Origin: Saprospiraceae bacterium
Lineage (GTDB): Bacteria > Bacteroidota > Bacteroidia > Chitinophagales > Saprospiraceae
Direction: 5' to 3'
Length of the DNA stretch: 64,000 bases
NCBI GenBank assembly: GCA_016714785.1
Contig: JADKCC010000022.1
Span: forward strand, 62,001-126,000
The notes beneath the pieces are model-generated. The model was not told where the DNA came from and ran no database searches. It worked only from the letters and a program-made list of their open reading frames with translations. Each line of letters starts with the position of its first letter. Within the stretch, counting starts at the first letter, position 1. A program made the position numbers and the translations under genes. Shown here piece after piece: positions 26,756-35,050 of this stretch.

Positions 26756-28110
26756 ACCATTTTTTCACACCATTCTCGATAGAAAATAGTATCATATAAA
26801 CTCAAATCTATTTTGACATCATGATCCAATTTTTTCATAATATCTACCGTATTCCAAACACCCTTAAAAAACTTTGAAGAAAATGTATTTTTGTGCCGGG
26901 TAAGATAAGTACTAAAATTGTGCAATGTTATAGAATACAAGTCATAATCATTCTCTCTATCCATAAAACAGGCTATCAGATGCAATAAAGATGCTATCGC
27001 TTTTCCATTTTCATCTGAATATACTTTTTGCCTTGTAAAGTAAATTATCTCATTGTATTTTTCATGTTTAATACAATTCATGGCATGACTTATATTTTTT
27101 GTACTTTCTTCATGTGGCGGAGCAACGCGCAGGTACCATTCATTAATAAAATCTTGTATATAGTCAAAACTTTGGTATCGAATCAACTGACCAACGATAT
27201 TTCGAAATGTCACAGGTGTTAGTTTGCCATGCTCTGCATATACACCTTGTTTCATAGCAAAAGCAAAGAGTTCTGTGATTATTTGGACAATTGGCAAGTG
27301 ACTACCCCGTTCATACAATTCTGAAGTTTTTCGGATCAGGTAAATCGTGGAGGCTACTTCTTCGAGACTCCCTCTTGGCCAGATTCCGTTAATCAAACTA
27401 TATTTTAGATCTTCGAGATATTCCGTTTTATCCAACTTAATAAATAAGTACATTTTTTCAAAAAATGGTTGGTCTTCTGATTTTTGCAATAGCTTCATTA
27501 ACTGTAATGATATTTCTTCTTCTTTGTGGTAAGCATGTTTCTGTATTTTACCCCAATTGATCAATTCCACCTGATATACGCTTATCAAATGTTGGATGTA
27601 TTCATAAGTTGTTTCCATCAACTGTGATAAAGCTAAAGCCCCTTTTTGATATTTGATTGGATTGAAACTATAATATTCTTGATGTAAAATTTCTTTTTTG
27701 GCCCAAAGTGCAGTTAACTCCTTTTCATTAGTCAATTCTTTTTGAAGTTGATTGGAGAGCTGATCAGCTAAGTGATACATTCCTCTTTTTTGCAGATTCC
27801 TATGCAGCAATAATTTATAGGTGGTATTTTCATGATTTAGTTGATCGTTGACCATCCATCTTTCTAGGAGCTGATAAAGAACAGACAAGTGATTCAAAAA
27901 CACCTTTGATGACATCGCTTTGAATTGTTTTGATGCCAGAGAATAGACATCATCCATCATCTCTAGATCATTTTTCCTATCCACAAGCCACTTAAATATC
28001 CTATATGTATCCGAATTTTCAGTGTACTGACTGAGTACATATTTTTTGAACGAAAGCCATTCATCTTTATCCAAAGTAGTTAATAACTGTACAAACTTAG
28101 GTGCTGCCAT
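26740..28110 (-). CDS. All-helical unknown protein, 456 residues
   Basis: A cytosolic protein with no signal peptide, starting MAAPKFVQLLTTLDKDEWLSF. Nearly the whole length looks like paired amphipathic helices of TPR/HEAT-like character (for example LLERWMVNDQLNHENTTYKLL; YIQHLISVYQVELINWGKIQ; EHGKLTPVTFRNIVGQLIRY). The start at ATG 28110 is preferred over an in-frame TTG nine codons upstream. I do not recognise a named family; similar long helical proteins starting with an F-x-KYV-type motif (EWLSFKKYVLSQY) are common as hypotheticals in Saprospiria-type genomes. It is convergent with the lipoprotein gene and stands alone. Confidence 0.75.
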   Translation of the reverse strand: MAAPKFVQLLTTLDKDEWLSFKKYVLSQYTENSDTYRIFKWLVDRKNDLEMMDDVYSLASKQFKAMSSKVFLNHLSVLYQLLERWMVNDQLNHENTTYKLLLHRNLQKRGMYHLADQLSNQLQKELTNEKELTALWAKKEILHQEYYSFNPIKYQKGALALSQLMETTYEYIQHLISVYQVELINWGKIQKHAYHKEEEISLQLMKLLQKSEDQPFFEKMYLFIKLDKTEYLEDLKYSLINGIWPRGSLEEVASTIYLIRKTSELYERGSHLPIVQIITELFAFAMKQGVYAEHGKLTPVTFRNIVGQLIRYQSFDYIQDFINEWYLRVAPPHEESTKNISHAMNCIKHEKYNEIIYFTRQKVYSDENGKAIASLLHLIACFMDRENDYDLYSITLHNFSTYLTRHKNTFSSKFFKGVWNTVDIMKKLDHDVKIDLSLYDTIFYREWCEKMVKKKG

Positions 28111-28230
28111 GACAAAAAGTGAGTTGTTAAACAACAAAATTTATTAGGAAAATATTTTTGGCAAATGTAGTATAAATATTTAATAATGAAAGATATACGA
28201 ACCAACTTATTTTTAATATCCGGTCCAACA

Positions 28231-28290
28231 TCTTAGGAAAAATAGGAAATTTTGATTTGTGTGAAGAATTGCAATGATTCATCTTTGTGA
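28231..28290 (+). repeat. Dispersed element, copy 1 (promoter-like)
   Basis: Bases 28231-28265 match 38643-38677 with a single mismatch. Beyond that both copies keep a TTTG (28256-28259) and, 20 bp further, a -7-like CATCTTTG (28280-28287), followed by TGAGAAA. The layout equals the Bacteroidota promoter except for C instead of T at the first -7 position. It lies about 120 bp upstream of the lipoprotein gene at 28407 and, together with copy 2, brackets the defence-like operon in direct orientation. Confidence 0.55.
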
Positions 28291-28406
28291 GAAATAATAA
28301 CGAGCTAACTTAATTATTTTAATGAGTAATCCGAAAATCAATAAAAGAGTAGGACAGGGAAACTGAAAACTGTATAGAGTAGGTAGGATTTTATAAATTA
28401 AGAGTA

Positions 28407-28949
28407 ATGAAAAGTTATTTAATATTATTAGTATCTATAGTATTTTTATATGGATGCCCTACTCCTCCTTGTTCGCCTTTCAATGAAACATATTCTTGGG
28501 GACCTTATACAAGCAATGGAGACAAATCTATTTTAGAACAACATATTAAGAGCTACTTAGATAATGCAATTCCGCAAAGTTTATGTCCTGCACCCGGTCA
28601 AAATATTGCTCCAGAAGTTAAACAAGTTTTGGCATGTGATATATTTCCATCTCCAAGTCCTAATGTTTGCATCTTGAAAGAATATATCATTAACTATCAA
28701 GCCGGAATGAATGCAGGTGAAAATTATCCCTCAACTAATATTTTAGGTTGCGACTTGAAAAACATGTTAGATGCTTACTTAATTCAAGTTAAACAATTAC
28801 AAAGCTGCTGTAATGGTCAATATGCATCCATACATCCTGATTTCACTGTTCTTTGCATAACAACGAGTAACGGAGGATATTCGTCAAATCCTGTAAAAAG
28901 AACAATTCACATAAATACAGTATTTAGATGTTGTGTGCAATGTACTTAG
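28407..28949 (+). CDS. Cysteine-rich lipoprotein, unknown
   Basis: A 180-residue protein with a lipoprotein signal (MKSYLILLVSIVFLYGC; lipobox Cys17). The mature region has about ten further cysteines (PTPPCSPF, QSLCPAPG, LACDIFP, NVCIL, LGCDLK, QSCCNG, LCITT, FRCCVQCT), which suggests several disulfides and an extracytoplasmic place. I do not recognise the family. It lies between one copy of the dispersed element and the 3' end of the defence-like operon, on the opposite strand to that operon, so it may belong to the same acquired segment. Confidence 0.65.
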   Translation: MKSYLILLVSIVFLYGCPTPPCSPFNETYSWGPYTSNGDKSILEQHIKSYLDNAIPQSLCPAPGQNIAPEVKQVLACDIFPSPSPNVCILKEYIINYQAGMNAGENYPSTNILGCDLKNMLDAYLIQVKQLQSCCNGQYASIHPDFTVLCITTSNGGYSSNPVKRTIHINTVFRCCVQCT

Positions 28950-29060
28950 TAGATGTGTACTTATAAAAAAAACAAGATATTTATATTTTTTAAATTTATA
29001 TATTTACCAAATTTGTATTAAATATGGAGTAGATGTGAATCTGCTGAGTATAAATAACCA

Positions 29061-29723
29061 TCAATGCTTATCAGGATTATTCTCAATACTCTTAACTAAG
29101 GTTTCCCGCCGAGCTCCCAAACTGATGAACTGACGGGATAGGTCATAACCTGGCTCTATGTTTTTGTTATTATCATATAAGTAAAAATTTGAGAAGACAT
29201 TAATACTTCCTGATCGCTGTAAAGAAAAATAAAACATCACCGTCTTTGTAAAAAGATCGTTTAGTGAATTTCCTACAATCTTTTCAGTTAAAACCAGACC
29301 ACCGATTTTGGATTCCTTTAACTGGCATTTACATCTGCTGAGTCTCCACGCAATAGGATCGTTTTTTTCGTTGGTACCATCTTTTACAAAGTAGATGTAG
29401 AGGTCTTCTAACAAAATACAAGTCAAAAAATGGGCATATGATTGATCTCCTTTTACAGATTTGGAGTTTCCTATTCTAAAAAGCAGCTCTGTATTTGCCG
29501 GTAAGAATAAAATGGTATCTGTGTTTTTGTGTTTTTGCTCAATTTCTTTTGCTTTCTGTTCTTTTTCTAGTCCAGTAGCTATTATCAACTTTTCGTCTTC
29601 TTCTACAAATGCCGAATCATCAGCAGAAATTGTATAAATACCATTTTGTACAAGGATGACCCTTTTTTCCGTATCCTGATCGATAAAGTGACCGTTTAGA
29701 AATTTTACTCTGAAAGCTTTCAT
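29061..29723 (-). CDS. Unknown protein, last gene of the defence-like operon
   Basis: A 220-residue cytosolic protein that I do not recognise. It begins MKAFRVKFLNGHFIDQDTEK with beta-type segments (RVILVQNGIYTI), has a charged helix (EKEQKAKEIEQKHKN), a middle TELLFRIGNSKSV and a C-terminal part with LYDNNKNIEPGYDLSRQF. No nuclease, kinase or membrane motif is visible. The start lies 10 bp after the stop of the TOPRIM-like gene, so it is translated from the same transcript as the helicase, methyltransferase and ATPase. Its position suggests an accessory, immunity or effector subunit, which is inference from context only. Confidence 0.6.
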   Translation of the reverse strand: MKAFRVKFLNGHFIDQDTEKRVILVQNGIYTISADDSAFVEEDEKLIIATGLEKEQKAKEIEQKHKNTDTILFLPANTELLFRIGNSKSVKGDQSYAHFLTCILLEDLYIYFVKDGTNEKNDPIAWRLSRCKCQLKESKIGGLVLTEKIVGNSLNDLFTKTVMFYFSLQRSGSINVFSNFYLYDNNKNIEPGYDLSRQFISLGARRETLVKSIENNPDKH

Positions 29724-29733
29724 TGTTTTGAGT

Positions 29734-30336
29734 TTAGTGTGGGCAAATACTTTGTATGTTATTTACAAACTCTCCAAATGAATCATTCCATTTAACTGCT
29801 CTGCTGTAGTCCTTATTTAGACCTTTCAAAATTCCTATGTTGTCTTTATACTCATTATATTTTCCATTGTAATTTTCCAATCTTTGTTTGGGTGCTGATT
29901 GGTCTGCTTTTGATTTATGGTCTGGAAATTTAGAATTTAGATGGTTTATGCTTTTGAAATAATTGGTGACTCCTCTACCATCTGCTATTAACCAGCTTTC
30001 TAACATTTCATCGATGCAGCACATAAATACTTTGTCCATGTCAATTCTTGATGCAACAAGTTTTTCTATTAGAGTTGCTATATCATCACCACATTTTCCT
30101 GTACCTAATTTCCATTTTGGCATTCTGTCCCAAATAATAAATACATATTCACAACCATTTTCAATCATAATAGCAACATCCAATGCACTATCATTTATCA
30201 CTGCATGTTTATTGCCCAATGGTGAAATATTTTCTTGCGATATCTCGAAGGCTGGACATAAGTCCTTTGCTACTTGGGTATAGAGCAACTCATCTGGACC
30301 TTGATCTTGACATTCAAATACAAATCCTACTTTCAT
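29734..30336 (-). CDS. TOPRIM/DUF4276-like protein paired with the ATPase
   Basis: A 200-residue protein starting MKVGFVFECQDQGPDE. Conserved acidic positions fit a TOPRIM-like fold: Glu8 after the first strand, Asp70 after the second (YVFIIWDRM) and Glu113 with Asp119 (DEMLESWLIAD). The E-x-W-L-x-A-D block is typical of the DUF4276 group. Such proteins occur next to AAA ATPases in abortive-infection pairs, and in OLD nucleases the same two domains are fused in one chain. The start lies 2 bp after the ATPase stop, so the pair is translationally coupled. A metal-dependent nuclease activity is inferred, not shown. Confidence 0.65.
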   Translation of the reverse strand: MKVGFVFECQDQGPDELLYTQVAKDLCPAFEISQENISPLGNKHAVINDSALDVAIMIENGCEYVFIIWDRMPKWKLGTGKCGDDIATLIEKLVASRIDMDKVFMCCIDEMLESWLIADGRGVTNYFKSINHLNSKFPDHKSKADQSAPKQRLENYNGKYNEYKDNIGILKGLNKDYSRAVKWNDSFGEFVNNIQSICPH

Positions 30337-30338
30337 AT

Positions 30339-31541
30339 TTATCTGCTGAATTTACCTGTGGTAAATAATCTCCCTGGTGTGAATTTTTCAATCCACACTT
30401 TCAATCTTTCTTCTGTCGCAGGCACATGGTACTTACAGTAATCTACCTTCTTTTCAGTAGCTATTATGCTTTCTATCGGTAACAAATCTAGTAAATATGG
30501 TGAATGAGTCGTGATCACCACCTGCATTTTTCCAGTCGTAGTTTCGTTACGGATTTCATTAAGTAGAAGGCCTATTGTTCTTGGGTCTAAACCATTTTCA
30601 ATTTCATCTGCAAACAATACACTAGGAGGTTTGGGCGAATCGAAAAGTGATAATAGCGCTAATATTCTTAGGGTGCCTGAAGAAAGCAACCAACCTGGCA
30701 AAGGTCTGCTTTTATCATGTGTCTCTTGCAACAACAATTCAACTTCTCGATTGAATGTTTCTTGAATATTGGGTTGAATTTGTTTAATATAAGGCAAAAC
30801 GAAAATCATTTTTTGTACAATGCTATCCAAATATTCCTGACCTTGGGATCGAATCCAAAGGATATATTCTGCTATATTTCTACCATCATAATCTAGTCTT
30901 ATATTTTTGTCCAATCTATTTTGCATCACAGGCTTACCCATCTCATGTGCATTAAGGTATAGAAATTGCCAATTCTCAACATATTCCTTAAATTCTTTTA
31001 CAATAAAATTTAAAGGATAAGGATTCCCATCTACCATGGACAATAAAAGTGAATTACTTTTGTGTTGAAACTGATGATGAGCTATCTCTGAATAATAAAT
31101 CTGGCAATAAGAGTTACCGTTATTGTCTATTGCATTTGTCGCGTATAAAATCTGTCCATTACAATGTAATTCTTCATTTTCTACAATATAGTAGTCGTCA
31201 TTAAAACTCAAATTAAATGAGACTTGGTAATCATATTTTTTTTTGTTTAATTCCACTTCCATCCATATAATAATAGGCCTATGTTTTTGCTTAAACCCGA
31301 AGTCTGAAATAGTTACTTCATCTTGAATGGCATGATAATTACGTACTTTGTCTAAGCCGCCCCAAATAGCAAATGCTTCTTCGATGTTTTTAGTCAAGCA
31401 AAGGTGTAACGTGCGCATAGCTTCCATGACACTGCTTTTGCCACTCCCGTTGTTACCTATGAAAGCTGTAAATGGCTGCAAAGGCAGGTTGAGGCATTCC
31501 TTGATGGCCTTGAAGTTTGTGATGCTTATTTTAGTGATCAT
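30339..31541 (-). CDS. AAA-type (ABC/OLD-like) ATPase of the defence-like operon
   Basis: A 400-residue ATPase beginning MITKISITNFKAI, the classic start of SMC/RecF/OLD-type enzymes. Walker A is GNNGSGKSS (residues 29-37), the signature region is LLSSGTLRILALL, Walker B is SVLFADEIENGLDP with catalytic Asp312-Glu313, and the H-loop is His346 (ITTHSPY). The middle (about 90-250) is the insertion seen in AAA_21/AAA_15 proteins. Its ATG overlaps the methyltransferase stop by four bases (ATGA), and the TOPRIM-like gene follows 2 bp later. Together with that protein it would form an OLD-like ATPase-nuclease split across two genes. Sensor of DNA ends or phage products is the family role; the actual trigger is unknown. 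Confidence 0.88.
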   Translation of the reverse strand: MITKISITNFKAIKECLNLPLQPFTAFIGNNGSGKSSVMEAMRTLHLCLTKNIEEAFAIWGGLDKVRNYHAIQDEVTISDFGFKQKHRPIIIWMEVELNKKKYDYQVSFNLSFNDDYYIVENEELHCNGQILYATNAIDNNGNSYCQIYYSEIAHHQFQHKSNSLLLSMVDGNPYPLNFIVKEFKEYVENWQFLYLNAHEMGKPVMQNRLDKNIRLDYDGRNIAEYILWIRSQGQEYLDSIVQKMIFVLPYIKQIQPNIQETFNREVELLLQETHDKSRPLPGWLLSSGTLRILALLSLFDSPKPPSVLFADEIENGLDPRTIGLLLNEIRNETTTGKMQVVITTHSPYLLDLLPIESIIATEKKVDYCKYHVPATEERLKVWIEKFTPGRLFTTGKFSR

Positions 31542-34500
31542 ATATCCAGTTGAAATTTATTATTACCAATATTCCAGTATTCATTCTGTATTTGATTGCG
31601 GTCTTTGATACTGAGGTCTTTAAACGTATCTAAGACCTGCAACATTTCTTGTTCTGTCAATCCATACAAATGAAATACCAAAGCATCAATTTTGTTTTCG
31701 TAAATACTTGAAGACAATTTTTCTTTTTTTAGTTCAATAATTTTTGAAACTAGCTTTTCAATATAATTACTAGTAATTTGATTAGGGTTAATAAGAGGAA
31801 GTTCGTCAATTGTTGCCTTCTTCAATGTGTATGCGCCACCAGCTGTCATTACACCGATAAACTTAAAATAAAATTCAAGAAGTTTGCTGTTAAGCACACC
31901 AACAATATACAATAATTTAATAGATTCTGAAACCATAAAGAATCCACCACTGGTTAAATAATGTTTGTTAGAATCAATAGCGAAGCCCCATTTATCAGCA
32001 GTTAAAGGCCACACAATTTTTTCTTTTTCAAATTGCTCAAAATAAGATGCTGCACAACGTTGCAAAGCGTACCATTCATACCTAATACCTGTTTCTTCTT
32101 TATTCCTTTTCGACAAACCTACATGGTGACTTTTAAGGTGCTTATACAATTCTGGATAATCAGATTTTAGTCTTTGTTCTGCTTCCTCAGAAGCCCCATT
32201 TACACTTGGATCATTATTTAAAGGAAAATGCCATGGTATAAATAAAAGAATTGATTTACTTTCTGGATTTAAGTATCTTTTTATATCTCTACCTTTGATT
32301 AATAATTTAACAACAGTTTCACTATTTTTAGGAATTTCATTATTGTTCTCTATTATGAATGCTGGGTCATATCCAGTAGTAACACCTCTTTTAATGTCAA
32401 TAGTATCAAAGTTTTTAATTTTTTCACCAGAAAGTTCAATTTTTCTTTTCAATGCAAGGTCTATCTCATTTGCAAAAGACCATTCGTTTTCGTCAAACGA
32501 ATTTTGTTTTATCAATTGAAACGTTTTTTTGATATGATTATGAAAATTAGCTTTCCATTTTTTGTCTTTATAAAATTCTATATATTTGATTTTATGATTA
32601 TTTTGAGGAAGTTCTTTACTTCCACCAACAATAACACTTGAAACCAATACACCTTCAAAAACTTCGACTTGTTCAAAGTTTACAAAGAAATCAATGGTAT
32701 TTCCTAAAAGATATTTTCTTAGTTCCTTGCCCCAACCAGTATTGAAAAATTTATTTGAGCTAATATATTGTAATGTACCTTTTTTATTTAAAAGCTTAAA
32801 CCCAAGCTCAAAGAAATAAGCACTAATATCAGTTGCTCCAGAATAAACTTGATATTTTTCTTTTAAAAGATATGCTATATCCTTTAATTTTTTATGCTCG
32901 ATATATGGAGGATTTCCAATAACAATATCAAAACCACCTTTATCAAATACATCTGCAAAAAACAAATGCCATAAGAAGTAAGGTTTTTGGACGGTGTTCT
33001 GAAGAGCGTGGAGCTTTTTTCTTTTTTCTATCAGATCATCCAATGATTTTTTAAGAAGATCTATCTTCTTTTTTGTTGCTGCTTTTATGCCTAGTTGGTT
33101 TCCAGATGGAGCTTCAGCAATCTGTCTTTCCAGACTGAGTTGTGATAGTTCCATATTATAGTCAATATGATCATGGACTGTTTGGTTTATAATATGTCTC
33201 TGTTTTTGTTTTTTCTCAGGATCGGTTTCCCGAAAAAAATCTATCATCAATTGTTGCAAATCGTTTTCTTGCAGTACTTTCACATCTGTAATTTTCATTT
33301 GCGGATTTGTGATTCTCCCGAAAAGATCACGTTGTGGCTCATATATGGTGGTAGTTTTGGTTACAGTATGTACTTTGCTAAGATCTATTCCTTCGAAACT
33401 TTCCAACAAACTATTGCCTTGCATGATCTTATAATCCAAATTTGGCAATGGTTGTGGTTCGTCTTCATCCACCACTAATGCCAACCAAAACCGTAATCGA
33501 GCAATCTCTACAGCTCCATTATCGATATCTACACCATAGATACAATTTTGAATGATCTGTTTTTTTACTTCAGCATGATCGAGTGTCAGGTCCAATGTGG
33601 TTTTTGCTTTGAATATCTCCTGCAACATACCCATTGGGAATGCACCAGAACCAATGGCTGGATCACAAATCTTTACATTGTCCAATAATTTTTCGATCCG
33701 CTTGGCCTGCTGAACGACAAAATTTTTCTTATCATTTCTATCCCCTGTTTTGCCATGCCTTATGAAATTTTGGAGAGCAATCGTTGCGGGACTTTCATCT
33801 TCTGTACATTCAGGCATATGAGTACGCAAATATTGAATCAAACTTTCTTGGCACATATAGTGCACTATCTCTTTGGGTGTATAAAAGGCCCCTTTTTCTC
33901 TGTTTTCTTCGAGTAGGTTTTCGAATATATGGCCTAACATTTCTGGGTCAATGCCTACCTCGTGATCATCAGGACTGTTTTCATCAATAGTAAAATTGTA
34001 GGATGCAAAAAATTCTAACAGACTATTGAATAAGTCAGATGGGAAATCAACGTCATTTTCAAATGATGCATCTCTGTCAAATAAACCACCATTTAGATAG
34101 GGTATTTTAATTTTGGCACCTAGTTCTGATGGAGCAAGATCGTTTGTTCGTTTTTTATTTAAAGTTTCATAGAACAATACTTTTAATACTTTGCTATGAA
34201 AGTGTTCTTTATCTTCAAATTTTAAAAATTGATTTTGGAGGAAATTTCCATCTCCACCAATCCAATAGTCATTTGTGATTGGAACACCCATCCATCCTTT
34301 TTTTTGCAGAAATTGTAGGAAAACGATTCTACCCATTAGTTTTTTAACAAAATCTCTAATAGGCTTTGCGCCTTCATCCTTCCAATTATTAATATGTTCT
34401 GCTTTATCTCCTAACATTAATGCTTTGTAGGTGCTTTCATCAGCAAGATGAGCACTAAATCTCTCAAAATACTCTTTGTACGATTTAAAAAAGTCTTTAT

Positions 34501-35047
34501 TGAGTGCTTCTACGGAGAAAACATCCTTGAGCTCCTGAATGGTTACTTTACCCTTTGTATTTTTCTCTATGAGGACCAGCATACGTTTGGCGGCTGTGGT
34601 ACATGCTTCGTTAGACCCTAAGAGATAAGTAAAACGTTTTGGTTTGGTTTCACCTTTTATGAGTTGTCCTGTTTCGAGATCTAAACTTGATTCTTTGGCA
34701 ATAAATGAAAATCTATAATCTGCTTGTTTTTTATTGTAAAAAAATGCTAATGCTCCATGGATTTTATCTTCATCAATAGGTTTTATGGCTATTTTCCTAA
34801 GTTCTACCCGATTTCTATTTATAAATACGGTATCATCTACTTCATATACTACGATGGCTAGACGTTTCTCATCATCGAGCTGAACCACACCTAATTGGAC
34901 GGCATCTAAAACTTTGTCACTGCCATATTCCAATTTGTTTGGTACGGTAAAATACTGAACTTTCTTGAAAAACAAAGGCAAAATATCCTTCCAAATTGTG
35001 AAGTCAAATGTTTGCCGTAATTGGTCTTTAAGATCTTTTTCCTTCAT
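31538..35047 (-). CDS. Large Eco57I-like adenine-specific DNA methyltransferase (type IIG-like)
   Basis: A 1169-residue protein. Residues 1-200 resemble the N terminus of type IIG/ISP restriction enzymes (LAIVVYEVDDT, then NRVELRK), but I see no convincing PD-(D/E)xK catalytic set, so nuclease activity is doubtful. A helical connector follows (GAFYTPKEIVHYM at about 387-399). The gamma-type N6-adenine methyltransferase core has motif I DPAIGSGAFPMG (462-473) and the catalytic NPPY at 712-715 (VIGNPPYIEH). The last 300 residues form a target-recognition region. It lies 3 bp after the helicase stop and overlaps the ATPase start by four bases. Likely role: modification and possibly self/non-self discrimination in the operon. 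Confidence 0.88.
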   Translation of the reverse strand: MKEKDLKDQLRQTFDFTIWKDILPLFFKKVQYFTVPNKLEYGSDKVLDAVQLGVVQLDDEKRLAIVVYEVDDTVFINRNRVELRKIAIKPIDEDKIHGALAFFYNKKQADYRFSFIAKESSLDLETGQLIKGETKPKRFTYLLGSNEACTTAAKRMLVLIEKNTKGKVTIQELKDVFSVEALNKDFFKSYKEYFERFSAHLADESTYKALMLGDKAEHINNWKDEGAKPIRDFVKKLMGRIVFLQFLQKKGWMGVPITNDYWIGGDGNFLQNQFLKFEDKEHFHSKVLKVLFYETLNKKRTNDLAPSELGAKIKIPYLNGGLFDRDASFENDVDFPSDLFNSLLEFFASYNFTIDENSPDDHEVGIDPEMLGHIFENLLEENREKGAFYTPKEIVHYMCQESLIQYLRTHMPECTEDESPATIALQNFIRHGKTGDRNDKKNFVVQQAKRIEKLLDNVKICDPAIGSGAFPMGMLQEIFKAKTTLDLTLDHAEVKKQIIQNCIYGVDIDNGAVEIARLRFWLALVVDEDEPQPLPNLDYKIMQGNSLLESFEGIDLSKVHTVTKTTTIYEPQRDLFGRITNPQMKITDVKVLQENDLQQLMIDFFRETDPEKKQKQRHIINQTVHDHIDYNMELSQLSLERQIAEAPSGNQLGIKAATKKKIDLLKKSLDDLIEKRKKLHALQNTVQKPYFLWHLFFADVFDKGGFDIVIGNPPYIEHKKLKDIAYLLKEKYQVYSGATDISAYFFELGFKLLNKKGTLQYISSNKFFNTGWGKELRKYLLGNTIDFFVNFEQVEVFEGVLVSSVIVGGSKELPQNNHKIKYIEFYKDKKWKANFHNHIKKTFQLIKQNSFDENEWSFANEIDLALKRKIELSGEKIKNFDTIDIKRGVTTGYDPAFIIENNNEIPKNSETVVKLLIKGRDIKRYLNPESKSILLFIPWHFPLNNDPSVNGASEEAEQRLKSDYPELYKHLKSHHVGLSKRNKEETGIRYEWYALQRCAASYFEQFEKEKIVWPLTADKWGFAIDSNKHYLTSGGFFMVSESIKLLYIVGVLNSKLLEFYFKFIGVMTAGGAYTLKKATIDELPLINPNQITSNYIEKLVSKIIELKKEKLSSSIYENKIDALVFHLYGLTEQEMLQVLDTFKDLSIKDRNQIQNEYWNIGNNKFQLDI

Positions 35048-35050
35048 TGT

